Below, piece by piece: positions 26,484 through 35,124 of a DNA stretch of 64,000 bases. Within the stretch, counting starts at the first letter, position 1. The number at the start of each line of letters is the position of its first letter. A model generated the notes under the pieces. The model did no database searches. It saw only the letters and a list, made by a program, of their open reading frames with translations, and was not told the origin of the DNA. Source of the DNA: Bordetella genomosp. 7 (GTDB lineage Bacteria; Pseudomonadota; Gammaproteobacteria; Burkholderiales; Burkholderiaceae_B); the NCBI RefSeq assembly GCF_002261265.1, contig NZ_NEVK01000003.1, forward strand, positions 124,001 to 188,000, written 5' to 3'. The translations under genes were made by a program, and so were the position numbers.

Positions 26484-27602
26484 ATGGATTTCGCGTATAC
26501 CGAAGAACAGCGCATGCTCGCAGACAGCCTGCGGCGGCTGATGCAGGAAGAATGGAATTTCGCGGCGCGCCGCGCCCGCGCCGCGAGCCCGGGGCTGGAC
26601 ATGCGCGCCTGGAACCAGCTGGCCGGGCTGGGCGTGCTGGGCCTGAACGTTGCGGCCGAGCATGGCGGCTTCGGCGAGCCGCCGGCGAGCCTGCTGCCGG
26701 TGCATCTGGAACTGGGCCGCGGCCTGGTGTCCGAACCGGTGATTCCCAGCGCCGTCATGGGGGCCAGCCTGATTGCGGCCTGCGCCGGCGCCGCCGCGCA
26801 GCGCGACTGGCTGCCGGCCGTGGCCAGCGGACAGGCCATTGTGGCGCTGGCTTACCAGGAACCCGGCCGGCGCTACGACACCGAACCCGAACTGTGCCGC
26901 GTGCAGCCGGCCGCCGACCGCATTCTGCAGCTATCCGGCGTGAAGCATCTGGTCTGGCATGGCGCGGCGGCGCACGCGTGGATCGTATCGGCCCGCGACC
27001 TCGACGACGAACCGGTGCTGTTGCGCGTGCCGGCCGACGCGCAGGGCGTCACGGTGCTGGACACGCCCACACTGGACCGCACGCGATGCGCGCGCATCGA
27101 GTTCAACGCCACGCCGCTGGATGCGGACGCGTTGCTGGCGCAGGGCCAGGCCGCGCGTGACGCGCTGGCCTGCGCGCTGGAATGGGGCACGGCGGCCCTG
27201 TGCGCGCATGCGGCCGGCGCCATGGAGCGTCTGCTCGAGATCACCATCGACTACCTGAAGACGCGCCGCCAGTTCGGCCAGCCATTGGCCGCGTTCCAGG
27301 TGTTGCAACATCGCCTGGCCGACATGCTGGTCGCCAAGGAAATGGCCCTTTCCATGGCCTATGTGGCGGCTGCCGCGCTGAGCGAACCCGATGCCCGCCA
27401 GCGCCGGCGCATGCTGGCTGCGGCCAAGCTCGAAGCTGCGCGTGCCGGGCGCTTCGTGGCGCAAAGCGCCGTGCAGCTGCATGGCGGCATGGGCATGACC
27501 GACGAGCTCGAAGTCGGCGACTACTTCAAGCGCCTGACGATGATCGACCAATTGCTTGGCGATACGGCCGAACAGTACGCGCTACTCGAGGAGCTGGCAT
27601 GA
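26484..27602 (+). CDS. Acyl-CoA dehydrogenase family protein, second subunit of a pair
   Basis: 372 residues of the acyl-CoA dehydrogenase fold. FAYTEEQRMLADSLRRLM starts it, and YLKTRRQFGQPLAAFQVLQH plus AVQLHGGMGMTDELEVGDYF mark the FAD-binding C-terminal part. The middle region is less conserved, with AYQEPGRRYD in place of the usual TEPxxGSD, and the expected catalytic Glu near the C terminus is not obvious. This fits a partner subunit that shares active sites with the preceding gene product. Its stop overlaps the next start as ATGA. Confidence 0.88.
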   Translation: MDFAYTEEQRMLADSLRRLMQEEWNFAARRARAASPGLDMRAWNQLAGLGVLGLNVAAEHGGFGEPPASLLPVHLELGRGLVSEPVIPSAVMGASLIAACAGAAAQRDWLPAVASGQAIVALAYQEPGRRYDTEPELCRVQPAADRILQLSGVKHLVWHGAAAHAWIVSARDLDDEPVLLRVPADAQGVTVLDTPTLDRTRCARIEFNATPLDADALLAQGQAARDALACALEWGTAALCAHAAGAMERLLEITIDYLKTRRQFGQPLAAFQVLQHRLADMLVAKEMALSMAYVAAAALSEPDARQRRRMLAAAKLEAARAGRFVAQSAVQLHGGMGMTDELEVGDYFKRLTMIDQLLGDTAEQYALLEELA

Positions 27603-28396
27603 CGCAGGCATATGAGCAGATCCGTTTTGCGCTGGAAAACGGGGTGGGCGTCATCACCCTGAACCGCCCCGAGCGCCTGAACAGCTTTACCGCCGTCATG
27701 CACGCGGAGCTTGCGCGCGCGCTGGACGCCCTCGAGGCTTGCGCCGGGCTGCGCGGCCTGGTCATTACCGGCGCGGGGCGGGGCTTTTGCGCGGGGCAGG
27801 ACCTGGGCGAACGCAAGCCCTTGCCGCAAGGGCAGCGCCGCGATCTGAGCCTGGGCCTGCGCAATCATTATCAACCCCTGATCACGCGACTGCGCGCGCT
27901 GCCCGTGCCCGTGGTGTGCCTGGTCAATGGCGTGGCGGCCGGGGCAGGGGCCAGCCTGGTCCTGGCCTGCGATGTCGTTTATGCCGTGGAATCGGCGCGT
28001 TTTGTACAGGCCTTCAGCAAGATCGGGTTGCTGCCCGATGCCGGCGGCACCTGGTTCCTGCCCCGGCTGGTGGGTTCGGCGCGCGCGATGGGCATGGCGC
28101 TTTTCGGCGACGCGGTGTCGGCGCGCCAGGCCGAGCAATGGGGGCTGATCTGGCGCTGCATACCCGATGACGCGCTGGACGCCACGCGCGAGCAGGTGGT
28201 GGCCACGCTTGCGGGCGGGCCCACGCGGGCATACGGGGCCGCCAAGCAGGCCCTGCATTCGGCCAGCGGCAATACCCTGGCGCAGCAGTTCGACCTGGAA
28301 TGCGAACTGCAGAAGCAGCTGGGTTATACCGATGATTATCTCGAAGGCATACGCGCTTTCGCCGAAAAGCGCGCGCCGCTGTTCCAGGGGCGATGA
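27599..28396 (+). CDS. Enoyl-CoA hydratase/isomerase, PaaG-like
   Basis: A 265-residue crotonase. It has ITLNRPERLNSFTAVMHAEL, RGFCAGQDLGERKPLPQGQR, VNGVAAGAGASLVLACDVVY and FSKIGLLPDAGGTWFLPRLV. The GQDL and LPDAGGTW patterns are like PaaG (1,2-epoxyphenylacetyl-CoA isomerase) and related isomerases, which carry Asp rather than the second Glu. No other phenylacetate genes are present, so a general enoyl-CoA isomerase or hydratase is the safer call. It overlaps the upstream dehydrogenase by 4 nt. Confidence 0.87.
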   Translation: MTQAYEQIRFALENGVGVITLNRPERLNSFTAVMHAELARALDALEACAGLRGLVITGAGRGFCAGQDLGERKPLPQGQRRDLSLGLRNHYQPLITRLRALPVPVVCLVNGVAAGAGASLVLACDVVYAVESARFVQAFSKIGLLPDAGGTWFLPRLVGSARAMGMALFGDAVSARQAEQWGLIWRCIPDDALDATREQVVATLAGGPTRAYGAAKQALHSASGNTLAQQFDLECELQKQLGYTDDYLEGIRAFAEKRAPLFQGR

Positions 28397-28528
28397 AAAT
28401 GCCGGGGCCGGTCCGGGCGCCGGCGCGGATTCCGGCCTCTTGAACCCGGCCTTGTAGAAATACGAATTCACAAATGGCCTGGGGGCGGGCATCCTTGGGC
28501 CTGCAACGACATAGCCAAGGATCCCAAC

Positions 28529-29359
28529 ATGACGTCTTCCAACCCCGCGGACTGGATCGGCCGCGGCGAGTCAGTGGCCGACAATCTCGACGCCAGCCAC
28601 GCAGCCCGTATCGCCGCCACGCTGGGCGGCCCGGCGTCGGCAGCCGGCGCGCCGCTGCCGCCGCTGTGGCACTGGGCCTACTTCATCAACCCGGTCGGCC
28701 TCGAAGGCGTGGGCCCGGACGGGCATCCGGCCCGTGGCGGCTTCCTGCCCCCCGCCGACGACCGCAACCGCATGTGGGCCGGCGGCCGCCTGGAATTCCA
28801 TGCTCCCTTGCGCGTGGGCGTGCCGGCCGAACGCCGATCCACCGTTGCCGACGTGCGCGAAAAAACCGGCCGCACCGGCTCGCTGCTGTTCGTGACCGTG
28901 CGCCACGAATACCACCAGGAAGGCACGCTGGCCATCCACGAAGAACAAGACATCGTCTACCGGCAGCCCTCGCCGCCCCGGCTGGTGGGCACCGAAGCCC
29001 CGCCGCCGGCACAATGGAGCGAAACCATCGAACCCTCGCCGGTGCTGTTGTTCCGCTATTCGGCGGTCACGTTCAATGGCCATCGCATCCATTACGATCA
29101 TCCCTACGTCACCGGCGCCGAAGGCTATCCCGGCCTGGTGGTGCATGGCCCCATGCTGGCCACCCTGATGGTCAACGCATTTCGCCACGCGCATCCGTCT
29201 GCGACGCTGCGGCACCTGTCGTTCCGCGGGTTGCGGCCGCTTATCGCGCCCGCGCCGTTCCAGGTTGCCGGCCGTGTCGGCGAACCGGGCGTGGCCGACC
29301 TGTGGGCCGAACAAGACGGCACGCTGGCCCACCAGGCACAACTGAGGTTCTCCGCATGA
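28529..29359 (+). CDS. FAS1-like dehydratase / mesaconyl- or itaconyl-CoA hydratase-like protein
   Basis: A 276-residue protein with an N-terminal FAS1-like dehydratase hotdog and a MaoC-like C-terminal half. It shows LWHWAYFINPVGLEGVGPDG, RNRMWAGGRLEFHAPLRVG, then FRYSAVTFNGHRIHYDHPYV and YPGLVVHGPMLATLMVN, which hold the catalytic His. This layout and length match mesaconyl-C4-CoA hydratase and the itaconyl-CoA hydratase (Ich) of Pseudomonas. The next two genes are a family III CoA-transferase and a CitE-type lyase, the other two steps of itaconate breakdown. The function is inferred from that context. AAGGA lies before the ATG. Confidence 0.82.
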   Translation: MTSSNPADWIGRGESVADNLDASHAARIAATLGGPASAAGAPLPPLWHWAYFINPVGLEGVGPDGHPARGGFLPPADDRNRMWAGGRLEFHAPLRVGVPAERRSTVADVREKTGRTGSLLFVTVRHEYHQEGTLAIHEEQDIVYRQPSPPRLVGTEAPPPAQWSETIEPSPVLLFRYSAVTFNGHRIHYDHPYVTGAEGYPGLVVHGPMLATLMVNAFRHAHPSATLRHLSFRGLRPLIAPAPFQVAGRVGEPGVADLWAEQDGTLAHQAQLRFSA

Positions 29360-30552
29360 GCGCCGGCATTCCCGTCCGTCCCCTCGACGGCATTACGGTC
29401 GTAAGCCTCGAGCACGCCATCGCGGCTCCCTTCTGCACGCGCCAGCTGGCCGACATGGGCGCGCGCGTCATCAAGATCGAACGCCCCGGGGCCGGCGACT
29501 TCGCCCGCGGCTACGACGAACGCGTGCGCGGCCTGTCGTCGCACTTCGTCTGGACCAACCGCTCCAAGGAAAGCCTTACGCTCGACCTCAAGCACCCCGA
29601 CGCCGCCGACGTCATGCGGCGCCTGCTGGAGTCGGCCGACGTGCTGGTGCAGAACCTGGCGCCGGGCGCCGCCGAGCGCCTGGGGCTGTCGTTCGAGGCC
29701 CTGCATGTGCGCCACCCGCGCCTGATCGTCTGCGACATCTCCGGGTACGGCGAGGGCGGGCCCTACGAACGCAAGAAGGCCTACGATCTGCTCATCCAGA
29801 GCGAAAGCGGGTTTGTCTCGGTTACCGGCTCGCCCGACGATCCGGCCAAGGCGGGCTGCTCCATTTCCGACATCGCCGCCGGCATGTACGCCTACTCGGG
29901 CATCCTCAACGCGTTGCTGCTGCGCCAGCGCACCGGCGTGGGCAGCCGCCTGGACGTGTCCATGCTCGAAAGCATGGTCGAATGGATGGGCTATCCCATG
30001 TACTACGCGTTCGACGGCGCCACGCCGCCCGCGCGCGCCGGCGCGGCCCACGCCACCATCTACCCGTACGGCCCCTTTCCGGTGGGCGACGGCGCCACCA
30101 TCATGCTGGGCCTGCAGAACGAGCGCGAATGGCGCGTATTCTGCGACCGCGTGCTGGGGCAGCCTGCCCTGGCCGACGACGAGCGTTTTGCGTCGAATTC
30201 CCGGCGCGCCGCGAATCGCGACGCCTTGCGCGCCCTGATCGTGCAGGCGTTCGCCAGCCTGACCATCGAGCAGGTCACCGAACGCCTCGAGGCCGCGCAG
30301 ATCGCCAATGCCCGCGTCAATGAAATGAAAGACGTCTGGGCGCATCCCCAGTTGCAGGCGCGCCAGCGTTGGCGCGAAATCAACAGCCCCGCGGGCGCCC
30401 TGCCATCGCTGCTGCCGCCGGCGTCCAGCAACGCCTACACGCCGCGCATGGACCCGGTTCCCGCCGTGGGCGAACACACCGATGCGGTGCTAGCATGGCT
30501 GGGGTACGCGCCCGACGCCGTGGCGCGCCTGCGCGCCTCGGAGGTCGTGTAA
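29356..30552 (+). CDS. Family III CoA-transferase, itaconate/mesaconate CoA-transferase candidate
   Basis: 398 residues. It opens LDGITVVSLEHAIAAPFCTR, has VIKIERPGAGDFARGYDERV and the nucleophilic Asp in KAGCSISDIAAGMYAYSG. SLEHAIAAPFCTRQLADMGA is the form seen in mesaconate- and succinate-type family III transferases. It overlaps the hydratase stop by 4 nt (ATGA) and shares the A of TAA with the lyase start, so the three are translated as a unit. In the proposed route it would load CoA from succinyl-CoA or another donor onto an unsaturated dicarboxylate. Confidence 0.88.
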   Translation: MSAGIPVRPLDGITVVSLEHAIAAPFCTRQLADMGARVIKIERPGAGDFARGYDERVRGLSSHFVWTNRSKESLTLDLKHPDAADVMRRLLESADVLVQNLAPGAAERLGLSFEALHVRHPRLIVCDISGYGEGGPYERKKAYDLLIQSESGFVSVTGSPDDPAKAGCSISDIAAGMYAYSGILNALLLRQRTGVGSRLDVSMLESMVEWMGYPMYYAFDGATPPARAGAAHATIYPYGPFPVGDGATIMLGLQNEREWRVFCDRVLGQPALADDERFASNSRRAANRDALRALIVQAFASLTIEQVTERLEAAQIANARVNEMKDVWAHPQLQARQRWREINSPAGALPSLLPPASSNAYTPRMDPVPAVGEHTDAVLAWLGYAPDAVARLRASEVV

Positions 30553-31376
30553 TGTCCAACGTAGTCCGTACTGCCCTGTTCGTGCCGGCCAGCCGCCCCG
30601 AACGCATCCCCAAGGCGCTGGCCAGCGGCGCCGATACCGTCATCGTCGACCTCGAAGACGCGGTCGAGCACCTGGCCAAGGCCAGCGCCCGCGAAGCGCT
30701 GTGCGATTTCCTGGGCACGCAGCCCGGCGTGCGTCTGTGGGTGCGCATCAACGACGCATCCACCCCCTGGCACGACGACGATCTGGCGGCCTGCCGCAAC
30801 CATCCCGGTGTGACGGCCATCGTGCTGCCCAAGGCCGAAACCGCCGCACATGTGCGGCATGCTGCGCAAACGGGCATTGGCATCGTGCCCATTCTGGAAA
30901 CCGCCGACGGCATCCTCAACGCGGCCGAAATCGCACGCACGCCGGGCGTGCGGCGCCTGGCCTTCGGCAGTCTCGACTACGGCCTGGACCTTGGGCTTAC
31001 CCCCGATTCCGAAGGCGCCACGGTCGTGCTCGATCATGCCCGGGTGCAGGTGCTGCTGCAAAGCCGGTCCGCCGGTCTGGCTGCGCCGCTCGACGGCGTG
31101 TTTCCCGGCGTGCAGGACACCTCCGGCATGCAGGCGGCTGCCTGCCGGTCGCGCGACATGGGGTTTGGCGGCATGCTGTGCATCCATCCCACGCAGGTCG
31201 CCATCATCCACGGCGCGTTCGCCCCGCCCGCCGCCGACCTGGAATGGGCCCGCCGAGTGGTGGCCGTGCATCGCGACAGCGGAGCGGGCACTTTCATGCT
31301 CGACGGCAAAATGGTTGACGCCCCCGTCATCGCGCGCGCGCGGCAACTGCTGCAACGCGCCGGCGAACAATCGTAA
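30552..31376 (+). CDS. HpcH/HpaI-CitE family CoA-ester lyase, citramalyl-CoA lyase candidate
   Basis: 274 residues, the CitE-like family that cleaves malyl-, citramalyl- or HMG-type CoA esters with Mg2+. Motifs: LFVPASRPERIPKALASGAD, VIVDLEDAVEH, VLPKAE, the metal ligand region PILETADGILNAAEI, then FGSLDYGLDLGLTPD and GFGGMLCIHPTQVAIIHGAF. In the itaconate route it would split (S)-citramalyl-CoA to acetyl-CoA and pyruvate. It is the last gene of the six-gene forward run and is followed by a repeat array. Confidence 0.9.
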   Translation: MSNVVRTALFVPASRPERIPKALASGADTVIVDLEDAVEHLAKASAREALCDFLGTQPGVRLWVRINDASTPWHDDDLAACRNHPGVTAIVLPKAETAAHVRHAAQTGIGIVPILETADGILNAAEIARTPGVRRLAFGSLDYGLDLGLTPDSEGATVVLDHARVQVLLQSRSAGLAAPLDGVFPGVQDTSGMQAAACRSRDMGFGGMLCIHPTQVAIIHGAFAPPAADLEWARRVVAVHRDSGAGTFMLDGKMVDAPVIARARQLLQRAGEQS

Positions 31377-31414
31377 CGCCCGCATAGCCCGTTCGCGTTG
31401 CCGAACACGTGCCT

Positions 31415-31692
31415 GGTGTCTGACACCCTACGGGAGTCAGACACCGGATGAAAGGACGTCTGCCTTCGCGTCGAGACGTATACATGGTGTCTGACTCCCT
31501 ACTGGAGTCAGACTCCGGATGAAAGGGCGTCTGCCTTTGCGTCGAGACGAATACATGGTGTCTGACACCCTACGGGAGTCAGGCACCGGATGAAAGGACG
31601 TCTGCCTTCACGTCGAGACGTATACACGGTGTCTGACTCCCGAAGGGTGTCAGACACCTTCACGTCCAAACGAATACACGGTGTCTGACATC
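31415..31692. repeat. 71-bp tandem array of REP-like hairpins
   Basis: Units begin at 31415, 31486, 31557 and 31628 (period 71 bp), with a shortened fourth unit and a last partial 13-mer at 31680. Each full unit has a hairpin made of GGTGTCTGAC(A/T)CC, a CTACx loop and GGAGTCAGAC(A/T)CC, then a conserved spacer of about 40 bp containing GGATGAAAGG and GTCGAGACG. Arms switch between ACACC and ACTCC while keeping most pairing. It fills the 376-bp gap between the convergent lyase and folK genes; nothing else was seen there. Confidence 0.9.
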
Positions 31693-31752
31693 TTCAGGTC
31701 AACACGCCGTTTCATGCCTCGCCCTGCCTGCCGCCCCCGCTCACGGTGGCTA

Positions 31753-32232
31753 CTACAGGCGTTCAATCGGCTGGTCGGTCAGCGCCGCCAGCAGTGTCGG
31801 CAACGGCCCCTGCGGCAGCACCAGCGCGGGCGTCAATTCCTGCAAGGGCGCCAGCACAAAGGCGCGCTGGTGCATGCGCGGGTGGGGCAGGGTCAGGCGT
31901 TCGGACTGCATGGCGGTGTCGCCATGCATCAGCAAGTCCAGGTCCAGCGTGCGCGGCGCATTTCTGTACGGGCGCTGCCGTCCATGACGGGCTTCCAGCG
32001 CCTGCAGCACATCCAGCAACGCCAGCGGCGCCAGCGTGGTATCCAGCGCGGCCACCGCATTGATGAAATCCGGGCCGCCGGCATCGACCGGAGCCGTGCG
32101 ATAAAACCCCGACGCCTGGCACCCCTGGATGCCGGGCGTGGCGGCCAATTCGCGCAATACGGTGTGCAGCGTACCCGCGGCGTCGCCCAGGTTGGCGCCC
32201 AGGCCCACATAGGCGCGCACCGGCGCGTTCAT
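31753..32232 (-). CDS. folK: 2-amino-4-hydroxy-6-hydroxymethyldihydropteridine pyrophosphokinase
   Basis: HPPK, 159 residues, which transfers pyrophosphate from ATP to the pterin in folate synthesis. AYVGLGANLGDAAGTLH, RNAPRTLDLDLLMHG and LTLPHPRMHQRAFVLAPL are the family signatures. The start at 32232 overlaps the pcnB stop by 4 nt, so the two are coupled; the open frame upstream lies inside pcnB and is not used. Confidence 0.96.
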   Translation of the reverse strand: MNAPVRAYVGLGANLGDAAGTLHTVLRELAATPGIQGCQASGFYRTAPVDAGGPDFINAVAALDTTLAPLALLDVLQALEARHGRQRPYRNAPRTLDLDLLMHGDTAMQSERLTLPHPRMHQRAFVLAPLQELTPALVLPQGPLPTLLAALTDQPIERL

Positions 32233-33590
32233 TCGGACGGCGTGGCGTGGGCCGCCGGCGGACGGCGCGGCCGGCGGCGCCGCTTGCGTGGCGCACTGGC
32301 TTCGGCCGGGTCGCGAGGCAGACGGGCGAGCTCTTCGATCATCTCGGCGCGGCCGGCGTCGTCGGCGTTGGCCAGGTCCATCCACCACTGCGCCAGCACG
32401 CTGTCGAACTCGCCGGCGGCGGCGCGCAGTTGCAGGAAATCGCAGGCGGCGCGAAAGCGCGGTTGTTCAATCATGCGGTAAACCGCCTTGCCCGAGCGTC
32501 GTTCGAAACGCGGCTGCATGAACCAGATTTCGCGCATGTCGGACGAGAACCGGCGCTGGATCGCCAGCTTTTCGGTCTGTTCGTCCAGCACCGAATCGGC
32601 CGCGCGCACCAGCGCGGGTATCGTGTGCTCGCCCTGGGCGCGCAATTGCTTCCACCGCGAATCGACCTGCTGCCACAGCAGCGCCGCGAACAGAAAGCTG
32701 GGGCTGATGCTCTTGCCCGCGCGCACTCGCTTGTCGGTGCGTTCCAGTGCCAGTTCGACAAAGTTCTCGCCGCCCGGCTGCTCCAGCACGACGTCCAGCA
32801 GGGGCAGCATGCCGTGGTGCAGGCCGTCGGCGCGCAACTGGCGCAGGCAGTCCATGGCGTGCCCGCAGGTCAGCAACTTGAGCATTTCGTCGAACAGGCG
32901 CGAGGCCGGCACGTTTTCGATCAGGCTTGCCATGGTGCCGATGGGTTCGCGCGTGGCCGGATCGATCGTGCCGTTGAGCTTGGCCGCGAAACGCACGGCG
33001 CGCAGCATGCGCACAGGATCTTCGCGATAGCGTTGCGCCGGGTCGCCAATAATGCGCACCTGCCGCTTTTTCAGGTCGTGCACGCCCTGGTGGAAGTCGA
33101 TGACTTCTTCCGTATGGGGGTCGTAGTACAGCGCGTTCATGGTGAAGTCGCGTCGCGCGGCGTCTTCTTCGTGGCTGCCGAACACGTTGTCGCGCAGGAT
33201 GCGGCCGTGCTCATCGGTTTCCTGGTCCTGGGACGCGGGCGCCCGGAAGGTGGACGTTTCGATGATTTCCGGGCCAAACACCACGTGCACCAGCTGGAAG
33301 CGCCGGCCGATGATGCGGGCGCGCCGGAACAGCGGGCGGATCTGTTCGGGCGTGGCGTCGGTGGCCACGTCGAAGTCCTTGGGCTCCAGCCCCACGATCA
33401 GGTCGCGCACCGCGCCGCCCACGATATACGCCGAATAGCCATGCTGGCGCAATACGTCGCATACCTTGATGGCATGCCGCGATACGTTGCGGCGGTCAAT
33501 GCCGTGCTTGTCGCGCGGGATGCGTTGCGGCCCGCGGGCTACCGGCTTGAACAGCCGGCCGACGAATTTTTTTATGGTTTCGGTGATCAT
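32229..33590 (-). CDS. pcnB: Poly(A) polymerase I
   Basis: A 453-residue nucleotidyltransferase that adds 3' poly(A) tails and promotes RNA decay. The head domain has YIVGGAVRDLIVGLEPKDFD with the catalytic Asp pair and FDVATDATPEQIRPLF. The RRDFTMNALYYDP motif follows, and the C-terminal tail ends in a basic RKRRRRPRRPPAA stretch, typical of PcnB and not of CCA-adding enzymes. It directly abuts the upstream HAD gene stop and overlaps folK. Confidence 0.96.
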   Translation of the reverse strand: MITETIKKFVGRLFKPVARGPQRIPRDKHGIDRRNVSRHAIKVCDVLRQHGYSAYIVGGAVRDLIVGLEPKDFDVATDATPEQIRPLFRRARIIGRRFQLVHVVFGPEIIETSTFRAPASQDQETDEHGRILRDNVFGSHEEDAARRDFTMNALYYDPHTEEVIDFHQGVHDLKKRQVRIIGDPAQRYREDPVRMLRAVRFAAKLNGTIDPATREPIGTMASLIENVPASRLFDEMLKLLTCGHAMDCLRQLRADGLHHGMLPLLDVVLEQPGGENFVELALERTDKRVRAGKSISPSFLFAALLWQQVDSRWKQLRAQGEHTIPALVRAADSVLDEQTEKLAIQRRFSSDMREIWFMQPRFERRSGKAVYRMIEQPRFRAACDFLQLRAAAGEFDSVLAQWWMDLANADDAGRAEMIEELARLPRDPAEASAPRKRRRRPRRPPAAHATPSE

Positions 33591-34289
33591 TTAGGATTTG
33601 GCATCTTCCATGTGCTCGAACAGATCGAGCACCTGCCAGCCGCGTGCCCGCGCGATTTCTCGCAACGACGGGCTGGGATTGGTGGCTACCGGCCGGGTCA
33701 CGGCCTCGAGCAGCGGGACATCGTTGGTGGAATCACTATAAAAGTACGATTCGGAAAAATCGGCAAGCTTCAACCCCATGCCGGCCAGCCATTCGTTGAC
33801 GCGCACGACCTTGCCATGCTGGAAACTGGGCGTGCCGTGGATGCGGCCGGTGTAGCGTCCGTTGCGGTATTCGGGCTCGGTGGCGATCAGGTGGGGCACC
33901 CCGAATGCGCGGGCAATGGGCGCGGTGACAAAGCTGTTGGTGGCCGTGACCAGTGCGCACAGGTCGCCTGCGCCCAGGTGCTGGTCGACCAGTTGCAGCG
34001 CCTGCGGCGCGATGTCGGGGCGCACGACTTCGGCCATGAATTCTTCGTGCCATGCCGCCAGGTCGAACGGCGTGTGGGCCGCCAGCAGGCCCAGCATGAA
34101 TTCGGCCGCCTGATCGGCGCTGAGCTGCCCCTGGTTGTAGCGCACCATCAGGTCATCGTTGCGGCGGCGCGCTTCTTCGGGGTCGCCCGCCCGGCCGGTG
34201 CGCGCCAGGAAGTCGGCCCATTGATAGTCGCTGTCCAGCGGCAGCAGCGTATGGTCCAGGTCGAACAGCGCGAGTCTTCGGGGCGTCAT
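33591..34289 (-). CDS. HAD-superfamily IB phosphatase (SerB-like)
   Basis: 232 residues, HAD subfamily IB. The nucleophile motif is LALFDLDHTLLPLDSDYQWA, motif II is LVTATNSFV and motif III/IV is YFYSDSTNDVPLLEAV, consistent with a Mg2+-dependent phosphohydrolase. Several beta-proteobacteria carry it between hda and pcnB, but the substrate is not known. It overlaps hda by 4 nt and abuts pcnB with no gap. Confidence 0.9.
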   Translation of the reverse strand: MTPRRLALFDLDHTLLPLDSDYQWADFLARTGRAGDPEEARRRNDDLMVRYNQGQLSADQAAEFMLGLLAAHTPFDLAAWHEEFMAEVVRPDIAPQALQLVDQHLGAGDLCALVTATNSFVTAPIARAFGVPHLIATEPEYRNGRYTGRIHGTPSFQHGKVVRVNEWLAGMGLKLADFSESYFYSDSTNDVPLLEAVTRPVATNPSPSLREIARARGWQVLDLFEHMEDAKS

Positions 34290-34987
34290 GGTGTTTGTGT
34301 GTCGGGGTCTGCAAGCATGGCGCGCAGCAGCGGAATGGTAATGGCCCGGCCGGTGGCCAGGGAATAGCGGTCCAGGGCGTCGAGCAGCGCGGCAAGCTTG
34401 CGGATGTCGCGTTCGCGGTGCGTCAGCATCCACTGTATGACTTCGGGCGCAAGTTGCAGCCCGCGTTCGGCGGCCTGCGTAGCCAGTGCTGCCAGTTTGT
34501 CGGCATCGGAAAGCGGCTCGAGCCGGAAGACCAGGTCCCAGCCCAGGCGCGTGCGCAGGTCTTCGCGCAACGGCATGGACAAGGGTGCGCGATCGCCCGC
34601 AACGGCCAAGGCGAATGCGCGGCTGGTGGCCGCGCATTCGCGCCACCGATTGTACAAGGCGAACAGCGCGGCCTGTTGTGCGTCGCTCATGCGATGCACG
34701 TCGTCTACCGCGATGCGCGGCGGCATGGGGGTCGCGGAATCGGCATCGGCCAGACGGCGAAGCGCCCGGGGGTCTTGCGACGCATCGATATACACCGCGC
34801 CCGGCAAGGCGGCCAGTCCGCGCAGCAGATGGCTGCGGCCGCAGCCTGCGGCGCCCCACAAATACAGCGCGCGGCCCGGTTCCAGCCCGATGGCGGCAGC
34901 CAGGGCTTGGCTGTTGGGGCCGGCGATATAGTTCTGCAGCGTGGGGGCGGGGGCGGGCAGTACGTCGAGCAGCAGCTGGCGGGTCAT
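34286..34987 (-). CDS. hda: DnaA regulatory inactivator Hda
   Basis: 233 residues, AAA+ protein homologous to DnaA domain III, which with the beta clamp stimulates ATP hydrolysis by DnaA after initiation. It starts MTRQLLLDVLPAPAPTLQNY, the clamp-binding QLLLDV motif. The Walker A form LWGAAGCGRSHLLRGL has Arg-Ser for Lys-Ser/Thr, as is common in Hda. IAVDDVHRMS is Walker B, and LTHRERDIRKLAALLDALDR is the sensor II region. It is first in hda-HAD-pcnB-folK and divergent from purM, the same hda-purM neighbourhood known in other proteobacteria. Confidence 0.94.
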   Translation of the reverse strand: MTRQLLLDVLPAPAPTLQNYIAGPNSQALAAAIGLEPGRALYLWGAAGCGRSHLLRGLAALPGAVYIDASQDPRALRRLADADSATPMPPRIAVDDVHRMSDAQQAALFALYNRWRECAATSRAFALAVAGDRAPLSMPLREDLRTRLGWDLVFRLEPLSDADKLAALATQAAERGLQLAPEVIQWMLTHRERDIRKLAALLDALDRYSLATGRAITIPLLRAMLADPDTQTP

Positions 34988-35124
34988 GGACGAAAATAAG
35001 GACGAAGCGGGACGGTCAGGCCGTTGCCGGCCGCATCGCACGATAACAAACGCCAGGGCATCGTAAAATGCCGGCTCGGCACCCCGTAAACCCCGCAATT
35101 GTTACATACCCCACGGTTTTTCTC

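Noticed and set aside
31415-31692. CRISPR array
   Set aside because: The spacing is regular but the sequences between hairpins are conserved too, so it is a tandem repeat; no cas genes are present.
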